Made by a program: the position numbers and the translations under genes
Notes under the pieces: generated by a model
What the model was told of the DNA's origin: nothing
Seen by the model: only the letters and a program-made list of their open reading frames with translations
The model's database searches: none
Part shown: positions 9,501 to 13,381 of the stretch, in pieces
Numbering within the stretch: the first letter of the stretch is position 1
Layout of the letters: every line of letters begins with the position of its first letter
NCBI GenBank assembly: GCA_031264715.1
Contig: JAISDP010000019.1
Coordinates: 1-13,968 of the forward strand
Source: Bacteroidales bacterium
GTDB lineage: Bacteria > Bacteroidota > Bacteroidia > Bacteroidales > UBA4181
DNA: 13,968 bases
Direction: 5' to 3'

Positions 9501-9553
9501 ATGCTGGCCGCTGCAAAAAGCAAAACGATCGAAAAAACAAAAAAACGTTTCAT
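3548..9553 (-). CDS. Alpha-2-macroglobulin family protein with thioester
   Basis: This is a very large exported protein (2001 residues from the chosen start), similar in build to bacterial alpha-2-macroglobulins that trap proteases in the cell envelope. MKRFFVFSIVLLF... ending in MKAQ (1-21) is a signal peptide. The first 500 or so residues are helical and lack named motifs. The MG2 hallmark TDRAIYRPGQ is at 591-600. A low-complexity linker at about 1165-1220 is a plausible bait region, followed by the A2M domain (about 1225-1310, ALTRWNMLGFAH). YPYDCAEQ carries the thioester pair Cys1451/Gln1454, followed by the all-helical ring domain. The C-terminal domain ends YAPGFNAHSEGVRVKVSSQ. The frame extends upstream to an ATG at 9643, but that start precedes the inferred transcription start (about 9619) and buries the signal peptide, so 9553 is preferred. 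No pbpC-type partner is adjacent. Confidence 0.92.
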   Translation of the reverse strand: MKRFFVFSIVLLFAAASMKAQGKFGYIDQWKTINKLMDGILPQSALPEIEKLQQAALKDKAYGQLIKAVMTRNACLQLTEEKPQVAVINSLKKDAETIPFPAKSMVYSLTADACLNYYTRKMHERTALTEGAESDDIETWDAARLIREAVYYYSLSLIDPVLLQKIPVDEFKEAFEGDASTRYLCPTLYDFLARRAIDAYMTDGLRIANFSQASVIDNPACFGDAQSFIELSIPATDSLAPAYLILKLFQELTAFRLSQNDINSLTDVNLKRYAYLKDHGNFDDVAAVYEDAMENLVEACAGQKIWGKAAYTLAVYHKQCGEKNTRQYKHSLVDAVNLCRKIEKDAPLEDDRKLAADMLKELTQPDANIFVANTLIPHTPALAMITYRNLHAACLSIYRYNPEEPEEFSRLEDLKNDAQGFLSRQEKMASHSIVLPAQTDYRKHSFEIKIDTLPAGNYLLVVSDKSNPARDKLSVLTFHDVQVTGIKLLQRVQSSGNIEAYVVDARSGKPLPKAQVATIHRVYDQGQSKYTYIPGDTLLTDTCGIVVLPGIKEYGSTKLRISYNGEELTKDVLFVYSGQEQKAAVRTALFTDRAIYRPGQTVYFKGLMYETDDGQNAVMPKTKTVVQLMDVNGKELTSQEFITSEYGSFNGSFTLPQGAPNGYMTISNERYGSVGIRVEEYKRPTFEIIMDPVTADYVLGDTITLTGIARALAGYPVDGARVEFSVMRRRQYRPFKMMVYPPRRNDRHITTGALYTGSRGQFTVKFPAKAEDIKMDDNGIYRYQMNVDITDNNGETRSVMQEVALSRVPLLVEHQVPEKIFVGDPSVDSLKYPLKITNLNGKAVAASVQVEVWALKSPGRLLRNRLWQQPDTFVMPHDEFAALFPNDPYAAEDQPSSYARESRVATLQATTPKDTGIDLGILRDAPSGWYFVKLKTTGAHNATVADSVFIQLQQGNAPIISMKEWVAAVKDSGEPGDVAVFRIAGGNDSSFIRCDVLFKDRVVERKWLIAGRIPQELRFPISETFRGGFAVAFAMVQDNREYVALQEIKVPYTNKELDIAFTSFRGQLLPGEKEKWTLAVKNKKGEREAAEMVATLYDASLDQFAKLHWKNYFYPNRSHDRFGWKMPYFSLSGSQNMMIRDDYRAGSYKSDYERLIGQNPGEVQIMIRGVSAKYRAGAVANDDVFSMAASEETGRNETSAVEPLNTAEEKTLSPAAIPLRTDFSETAFFYPELRTGEKGEILVEFTVPEALTRWNMLGFAHTKDFKTGRTAGSLITQKQVAISANLPRFFRAGDTLTLSAKVNNLTEKDMTGKALLRLYDAFTMQPVDVQMLQTDGTQSFAVKAGQSAAVQWKLAVPATLQAVACRLTAQAGNHTDGEERSAPVLGNRTLVTETMPFMVRGDQREDFRFDRLADYSSGTLKNHRLTLEYTSNPAWYAVQALPYLMEYPYDCAEQTFVRFYANTLATTVVNSSPKVKQIFNQWRSLPDSKALVSNLEKNGELKQALLEETPWVMQAVNETERRKRIGLLFDLNRMANEQKTALDKLKAMQGANGGFPWFAGQPEDRFVTQHIVAGLEHLRILNALPRTEDVNTLVEQAMEYCDVRIREDYKNAQKRAEERTGRGEQGGRLQINRTQLHYLYTCSFSQHYSPDQQSFDFYMQQAEKSWARFNVYEQAMIALIMYRFGKPDVAQSILRSLKERAQTGNDLGMYWADHAGYFWNESPVETQAMLIEAFNEAGSDTRAVNEMKIWLLRNKQTTDWKTTKATSEAIYALLSTGDELLGDKNEPLDIRIGGKPLKKAVKEPLRPEAGTGYVNTSWTGNDVHKGLANLRITNPNSNIMWGAMYWQYFEDMDKTTSTETNLQITKKLFIKRSTAKGKILEPVTGSNCPHVGDVITVRMELRADRDFEYVHLKDMRAAGFEPVNTLSGYRFQDGLGYYESIKDASVNFFISYLRKGTYVFEYDLRVANAGDFSNGITTFRCMYAPGFNAHSEGVRVKVSSQ

Positions 9554-9625
9554 TACCTTAGATGATTTTATCTGACCTCTTCCCGCCCTCCGTAATGCTA
9601 CAGCAGACAGCAGATTAATTAAAAC

Positions 9626-9656
9626 CAAAATTACGAATTTCATTGATTGAAACGAA
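9626..9656 (-). promoter_or_regulatory. Promoter of the alpha-2-macroglobulin gene
   Basis: On the minus strand, TAATTTTG (9633-9626) is an exact TAnnTTTG box. TTCG (9656-9653), 19 bases upstream, is a one-mismatch -33 box. Transcription would start near 9619, giving a leader of about 65 bases before the ATG at 9553. This argues against the in-frame ATG at 9643. Confidence 0.45.
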
Positions 9657-9670
9657 TTTCACCAATGAAT

Positions 9671-9771
9671 AATTCGTGCAATTCGTTGTGGTATGATTTC
9701 ACTGATTATTACCGGTGTTATTTGCAATAATTCGTGCAATTCGCAGAATTTGTAATCATTCGTGCAATTCG
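9671..9771. repeat. Three copies of ATTCGTGCAATTCG beside a tRNA gene
   Basis: The 14-mer ATTCGTGCAATTCG occurs at 9672-9685, 9730-9743 and 9758-9771. It is itself built on a repeated ATTCG. The first two copies carry one extra leading A. The third copy ends exactly at the 3' end of the tRNA gene. Related GAATTTCA-type words continue to about 9635. Such AATTCG-rich words recur between genes in Bacteroidota, so this may be an interspersed repeat. An attachment site is also possible, but no integrase is seen. Confidence 0.6.
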
Positions 9772-9843
9772 TAGCCTCACCCAGACTCGAACTGGAATTT
9801 AAAGTTTAGGAAACTTCCGTTCTATCCCTTGAACTATGAGGCC
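9772..9843 (-). tRNA. tRNA-Arg (anticodon CCT)
   Basis: The minus strand folds as a complete 72-base cloverleaf. The acceptor is GGCCTCA / TGAGGCT (first pair G-U), followed by canonical T8 A9. The D-stem is GTTC / GAAC. The anticodon stem is GAAGT / ACTTT with loop TTCCTAA, giving anticodon CCT (reads AGG, Arg). The variable loop is short. The T-stem is TCCAG / CTGGG with loop TTCGAGT, and the discriminator base is A. CCA is not encoded, so it must be added after transcription, as is common in this phylum. It is a lone tRNA gene between two protein genes. Confidence 0.93.
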
Positions 9844-9886
9844 GTGTACCATCGTATCGGGGCTGTTAAAGCCATGATTTACGCTG

Positions 9887-9915
9887 CAAAGATATAAAAA
9901 TTATTCATTTTCCAA
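9887..9915 (-). promoter_or_regulatory. Promoter of tRNA-Arg
   Basis: On the minus strand, TATCTTTG (9894-9887) is an exact TAnnTTTG box. A TTG (9915-9913), 18 bases upstream, serves as a partial -33 box. Transcription would begin near 9880, about 37 bases before the mature tRNA 5' end, so a short leader must be removed by RNase P. Confidence 0.5.
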
Positions 9916-9938
9916 TACTTTTCCTGTTTTGTCGGGGG

Positions 9939-9968
9939 CTTCCCTCCACGGGAAAGGGGGAGTGGAAG
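9939..9968. terminator. Possible hairpin after the alkaline phosphatase gene
   Basis: CTTCCCTCC (9939-9947) can pair with GGAGTGGAAG (9959-9968), leaving one bulged T and a G-rich loop. It lies 12 bases beyond the phosphatase stop codon on that transcript. There is no following T-run, so termination is only a possibility. Confidence 0.35.
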
Positions 9969-9979
9969 CGGTGTCCTGC

Positions 9980-11623
9980 CTATAATCCGGCCTTTTTCAG
10001 GATGTCATCCGGAAGGTAAAACGTTTCGTTTTTGTCCACATATACGGTAACCGAACCCAGGTCGACCGGTTTGCCGTTCAGGTAGGCTACCGAACTGAAT
10101 GCGCGTACCGATAGCGTTTTCCCGCCTTTTTCAACGGTTAAGACCGGGAAGTTATCCTTGACGGCGATCCCGTATTTCAACCCGGCCAGTACATCGGCAT
10201 GTTTGGCGAAAATTTTCCGGGTAAGGTCGGGCAGCGAGATTTTGAACCCCATTGCTTTGCACAGGTATTCGTTGATCTGCATGTTGGCGACATGCCCCGT
10301 GGGACGGTCGCCCGACGGGTGCCAGGCAGCCAGGAAAACCTCTTCGGCAGTGTGGCTTCCGGAGGTAAAACCGAAACATGTATGCACATTCATGATCTCG
10401 ATAATACTGTAGCGCATGTTCCGGTTGTTGCTCACCTGGGTATAGTCGCCTATGGCATAATCTTTCGATTCCAGGATTGTTTTTACTTCTTCGTCGGTTA
10501 AATCGATACGGGTGTATTGCTTGAAAACCGTTTTGATCTGGTCGGGCGGGGTAACTTTCAAGATGCTTTCGATACCGGAAGCCGTTTTTTTGTATTGCGA
10601 TACCTGGCCAAAAAGATCCTCAAGGCTTGACTGCGAGCCGCCGCATCCCCTGCGGCCAATCGTAAAGCCGCTATTGCCGTGGTCGGGCAGGATGATAACC
10701 GCTGTTTCCCCGTTTTTGCGGGCAAATTCCATAACTGCTCCCACTGCATTGTCGAAAGCGATAAATTCGGTAATACACCCGACGGCATCATTGGCATGGG
10801 CTGCGTGATCGATCTCGCTGCCTTCCACCATCAGGAAGAAACCGTTTTTGTTGTTCGACAATATTTCCAGGGCCTTACGGGTCATCTCTTCCAGCGACGG
10901 CACTTTTGCAGGGTCGCGGTCGAGGTCGAAAGGCAGGTTCATCGCACCGAACAGCGCCCACAGCTTACCATATCCGCGGTAATTGCGGAAGGCTTCCGCG
11001 TCGTTTTGGATCAGCGTGGTCCCGTTGCTTTTGAAATGCGCCTTCATATCGTCGGTCACGATGCTGTTTCCTCCGCCGAAAACCACGTCCAGGTTATTAT
11101 AGGCTATTTGCGGGGCGATGTAATTGTAGTTGCCGCGATTGTAATAGTGTGCGGAACAGTCGGCCGGTGTAGCATGAGGAAATTCGCAGGTTACCACCAG
11201 CCCGGTTGATTTGCCCTGCAGGATGCGGGCGGCTTCGAGAACCGTAACCAGCGGCTGGTATGCCATCGTTGCATCAAGCGGAACAAGGTCTTTCTCCGGA
11301 CTGGCAACCGGATAAGTGGCTACATTACCGGCCTGCTGCGGAACTCCGGTCATGTAGCACGATGTGGTGGGCGCCGAATCGCCGATAGGCGCATTGGAAC
11401 AGAAGCTGGACACGCTGCCGCACATATACGGGTCGAGGTTCAGGCCGCTGCCCGTCTTATTGTACTTTTTATACCAGCGGGCTGCCGAAACCACACCGAT
11501 TGATGTGCCGTCGGGAATCATTACGATTACGTTCTTTACGGGTTTGACCGTTTCCGGATATTGCCCGTACAACGGGAAAAACATAACAGCCGCCAGCGAA
11601 AAAACTGCGAAAAACCTTTTCAT
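9980..11623 (-). CDS. Exported PhoA-type alkaline phosphatase
   Basis: This predicted periplasmic metalloenzyme hydrolyses phosphate monoesters, freeing phosphate for uptake. From the chosen start it has 547 residues, longer than E. coli PhoA (471). MKRFFAVFSLAAVMFF... ending LYGQ (about 1-21) is a signal peptide. Metal and catalytic motifs follow in family order. PDGTS (37-41) supplies Asp38. GDSAPTTS (81-88) has Asp82 and the nucleophile Ser83. HATPA (150-154) matches the D/H-ATPA segment. EGSEIDHAAH (267-276) supplies Glu268, Asp272 and His276. PDHGNSGF (313-320) supplies Asp314 and His315, and SGSHTAEE (421-428) supplies His424. The segment between 330 and 420 is expanded relative to PhoA. 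An in-frame ATG at 11689 would add 22 non-hydrophobic residues ahead of the signal peptide and is not preferred. No Pho-box, Pst or Pho genes are adjacent. Confidence 0.93.
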   Translation of the reverse strand: MKRFFAVFSLAAVMFFPLYGQYPETVKPVKNVIVMIPDGTSIGVVSAARWYKKYNKTGSGLNLDPYMCGSVSSFCSNAPIGDSAPTTSCYMTGVPQQAGNVATYPVASPEKDLVPLDATMAYQPLVTVLEAARILQGKSTGLVVTCEFPHATPADCSAHYYNRGNYNYIAPQIAYNNLDVVFGGGNSIVTDDMKAHFKSNGTTLIQNDAEAFRNYRGYGKLWALFGAMNLPFDLDRDPAKVPSLEEMTRKALEILSNNKNGFFLMVEGSEIDHAAHANDAVGCITEFIAFDNAVGAVMEFARKNGETAVIILPDHGNSGFTIGRRGCGGSQSSLEDLFGQVSQYKKTASGIESILKVTPPDQIKTVFKQYTRIDLTDEEVKTILESKDYAIGDYTQVSNNRNMRYSIIEIMNVHTCFGFTSGSHTAEEVFLAAWHPSGDRPTGHVANMQINEYLCKAMGFKISLPDLTRKIFAKHADVLAGLKYGIAVKDNFPVLTVEKGGKTLSVRAFSSVAYLNGKPVDLGSVTVYVDKNETFYLPDDILKKAGL

Positions 11624-11927
11624 GAATTGATTTATTATTAACGTCGATTTTATGACCTGCGAAGATAGTCTTTTTTTGGTTATCCGCATACAGTGATCAA
11701 CTTGATTCCGGCATTTCCTGCAAAGGCTGTAAACGGATTTTACGCGTCAGTCCGCGATTTTCAATTTTAACCGGTATAAATATTTTTCAGAGCGCCTCAA
11801 AAAAAAATTTGAACAAAAAGCGTGCATCGCTTGTATTAAAAAAATTTTCCATATATTTGTATCCATTTCTTCCTGTTTTTGTATAACGGGTTTTAAAATT
11901 AAATTAAAAAAGATTAAAAAGATCGAA
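11624..11927. other. Divergent intergenic region between phosphatase and array ORF
   Basis: These 304 bases hold the starts of two outward transcripts. Toward the phosphatase, TATCTTCG (11667-11660, minus) is a one-mismatch -7 box without a clear -33 partner. Toward the array, a better promoter lies at 11831-11859. Just upstream of it, AAGCG / CGCTT (11818-11822 and 11828-11832) forms a small inverted repeat that touches the -33 box and could be an operator. Long A-runs at 11800-11820 and 11837-11844 suggest bent DNA. No gene is recognised. Confidence 0.5.
11831..11859 (+). promoter_or_regulatory. Promoter reading into the 21-bp repeat array
   Basis: TTG (11831-11833), an 18-base spacer and TATATTTG (11852-11859) fit the Bacteroidota -33 / -7 pattern, with an exact TAnnTTTG. 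Transcription would start near 11866, about 60 bases before the array ORF, with an A-rich stretch just before its ATG. The unit would run through the array into the 228-residue protein gene. Confidence 0.55.
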
Positions 11928-12461
11928 ATGAGTTGTACTGTTGATAAATTAATTTTACAGGAATGTAATAAATGTAAGATACATTTGTCATATAAAGACA
12001 CGACTTATGGAATCCGGTTTGATTCCCGTCGAATAGACGCTGCAATACAGGAGGGAACATTTTTTATCCTGTTTCGGAAAGAAATAATTTTAAAGAAAAC
12101 AAGCGCACAATTATCTAAAACGAAGGATTTCGGAAGCTCCTCAACTGATTTTGGGAACTCCCAAACTGACTTTGGGAACTCCCCAATTGATTTTGGGAAC
12201 TCCCAAACTGACTTTGGGAACTCCCCAATTGACTTTGGGAACTCCCTAACTGACTTTGGGAACTCCCCAACTGATTTTGGGAACTCCCTAACTGATTTTG
12301 GGAACTCCCCAACTGATTTTGGGAACTCCCCAATCGACTTTGGGAACTCCCCAACTGACCTTGGAAATTCCTCAATTGACTTCGAGAACTCCTCAATTGA
12401 TTTCGGAAAGACAGGAATCAACAGATTATCTGCAAATTATATTTTTTATTCTTTAAATTAA
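11928..12461 (+). CDS. Repeat-containing ORF (177 aa) over the 21-bp array
   Basis: I recognise no family. The first 66 residues are non-repetitive, with three cysteines (3, 13, 16) and no signal peptide. Residues 67-157 are thirteen 7-residue units of DFGNS followed by Q/P/L/S and T/I. About 20 unrelated residues close the frame. A promoter and an A-rich leader precede the ATG, and the stop lies 14 bases before the next gene, so translation is possible. Against a real protein: 21-bp units keep any stop-free frame open, the opposite strand is also open for 138 codons, and the variable bases are silent or replacing to the same extent on either strand. The stretch may instead be a non-coding leader or a DNA-binding array that happens to be open. 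A beta-type repeat protein is the alternative. Confidence 0.4.
   Translation: MSCTVDKLILQECNKCKIHLSYKDTTYGIRFDSRRIDAAIQEGTFFILFRKEIILKKTSAQLSKTKDFGSSSTDFGNSQTDFGNSPIDFGNSQTDFGNSPIDFGNSLTDFGNSPTDFGNSLTDFGNSPTDFGNSPIDFGNSPTDLGNSSIDFENSSIDFGKTGINRLSANYIFYSLN
12126..12419 (+). repeat. 21-bp tandem repeat array, 13 units plus one degenerate
   Basis: Thirteen head-to-tail 21-bp units run from 12126 to 12398 with no insertions or deletions. A fourteenth (12399-12419) keeps only its first 8 or so bases. Units 2-11 share an invariant 13-base core, TTTGGGAACTCCC. They differ only at unit position 3 (T/C), 17 (A/C/T), 20 (C/T) and once at 21. The outer units (1, 12, 13) have also changed inside the core, as expected if arrays grow in the middle and decay at the edges. 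Units 2-3 and 4-5 are an exact 42-bp duplication (12147-12188 and 12189-12230). Within each unit TTGGG can pair with CCCAA to make a small hairpin. It differs from CRISPR because there are no unique spacers of constant length. Confidence 0.95.
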
Positions 12462-12475
12462 AACAATAAGTAATT

Positions 12476-13162
12476 ATGAGCGCAAGATTAGACTGGTTGC
12501 CGAGTAACCATGAACTCCTGTATAACCAGGGGAATCTAACTGTCGGGTATTTGACTCCGGCAATTCTTGACCGGATTGGCATTGCAGGCTCTTCGCTTGC
12601 ATGGTACGGTTCGGATTTTATTCCGCGGCACGACATATTCAATGCCTCGTTTGAAGACTGGCTCAATCCGGCGGAACGTACTGTAACGAAAACCGCCGGA
12701 CTGATGGTTTCCAAAAAAGATTTTGTAAAAGTGTACAGGCAGCTCTACACGGGTTATCTGAAAAATAACCCCCTGGTAAGCGATGCCGATTTGCTGGCAA
12801 TGGGACTCCCGAAACATTCGTCGGGCGGAAAAACGCATCCATCCAGGCCGGATACAGTCATTGTGGCTACGACGGACACTTCAAAGCCCGCTATCGTTAC
12901 AGTCCACTATCGCGACATCAACAAAAACGGCACGGCAAAACCGAAAGGCGTACACGGCGCCGAACTGAAATGGTCTGTGCTCGACGCGCCGCCGAAAGAC
13001 TGGTCGCAGCTTATTAACAGCTCCTTTGACACGCACACGCCGCTGGAACTTGTTTTCAGCGGGGATCAGCGGGGGAAAACCCTTTATTTCGCAATGAGGT
13101 GGGAAAACACCGTAGGCGAAAAAGGCCCGTGGAGCGAAATATACAGCGTAATCATCCCGTGA
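12476..13162 (+). CDS. Bacteroidales protein of unknown function with FnIII-like C-terminus
   Basis: A 228-residue protein with no signal peptide or membrane segment, so probably cytoplasmic. From memory it resembles a recurrent Bacteroidales type starting with a DWLPxNHExLYxQ motif (here DWLPSNHELLYNQ, 6-18). I know no function for it. Residues 1-110 look helical, with conserved-looking WYGSDFIPRHDIF (43-55), DWLNPAERT (61-69) and VYRQLYTGYLKNNPLV (86-101). A Gly/Pro/Ser-rich linker (111-135) follows. The rest (136-228) reads as one beta sandwich like fibronectin type III: VTVHYRD, GVHGAELKWSVLDAPP, SSFDTHTPLEL, RGKTLYFAMRWENTVGEKGP, ending WSEIYSVIIP. It lies 14 bases after the repeat-array ORF and probably shares its promoter. 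The A-rich leader (aacaataagtaatt) suits ribosome binding in this phylum. The AT-rich repeat block begins two bases after its stop. Confidence 0.85.
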   Translation: MSARLDWLPSNHELLYNQGNLTVGYLTPAILDRIGIAGSSLAWYGSDFIPRHDIFNASFEDWLNPAERTVTKTAGLMVSKKDFVKVYRQLYTGYLKNNPLVSDADLLAMGLPKHSSGGKTHPSRPDTVIVATTDTSKPAIVTVHYRDINKNGTAKPKGVHGAELKWSVLDAPPKDWSQLINSSFDTHTPLELVFSGDQRGKTLYFAMRWENTVGEKGPWSEIYSVIIP

Positions 13163-13164
13163 GT

Positions 13165-13308
13165 AATTTTGAATTTTGAATTTTGAATTTTGAATTGTTC
13201 CGGTTGGCGTAGGGGCGGCCTGTGAATAATGTTGAATTTTGAATTTTGAATTTTGAATTGTTTCGGTTGGCGCAGGGGCGGCCTGTGAATAATTTTGAAT
13301 TTTGAATT
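13165..13308. repeat. Heptamer runs within a 63-bp higher-order repeat
   Basis: Runs of the 7-mer AATTTTG (13165-13192, four copies; 13228-13255, four copies with the first changed to AATGTTG; 13291-13304, two copies) alternate with a GC-richer 35-bp block (13193-13227 and 13256-13290). The two blocks differ at only two bases. The period is 63 bp, exactly nine heptamers. No coding sequence is supported, although a minus frame stays open through it. The block fills the whole gap between the 228-residue protein gene and the helicase promoter. Confidence 0.9.
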
Positions 13309-13325
13309 ACTTAATGCTACCTTTG
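13294..13325 (+). promoter_or_regulatory. Promoter of the DEAD-box helicase gene
   Basis: TTTG (13294-13297), a 20-base spacer and TACCTTTG (13318-13325, followed by CG) form a near-ideal Bacteroidota promoter. The -33 box is part of the last AATTTTG repeat. Transcription would start near 13332, leaving a leader of about 50 bases. In it TTGGA (13337-13341) can pair with TCCAA (13356-13360), a possible leader fold. Confidence 0.7.
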
Positions 13326-13381
13326 CGCCTTCATTTTTGGAGGACGGATAAATTTTCCAATCTCCTGTTTTATAAAAATCA

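Noticed and set aside
9554..9643. Thirty-residue N-terminal extension of the alpha-2-macroglobulin
   Set aside because: It would start upstream of the inferred transcription start and would bury a good signal peptide.
11624..11689. Twenty-two-residue N-terminal extension of the alkaline phosphatase
   Set aside because: The extension is polar and basic and precedes a clear signal peptide beginning at the Met at 11623.
11747..12001. Minus-strand 84-codon ORF upstream of the phosphatase
   Set aside because: It overlaps the promoter region and start of the array unit, with A/T-biased composition and no recognisable features.
12131..12356. Array cores match the eukaryotic NF-kappaB consensus (GGGAACTCCC)
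   Set aside because: The match follows from a GC-rich near-palindrome. Bacteria have no such factor, and nothing suggests host-directed function.
12126..12419. CRISPR array
   Set aside because: Units are 21 bp head to tail. The 8 bases between cores are near-identical variants, not unique spacers, and no cas gene is present.
12005..12421. Minus-strand 138-codon ORF across the array (FPKSVGE-type repeats)
   Set aside because: It begins with TTG, has no promoter, and is open because a 21-bp period preserves frame. It is antisense to the better supported unit.
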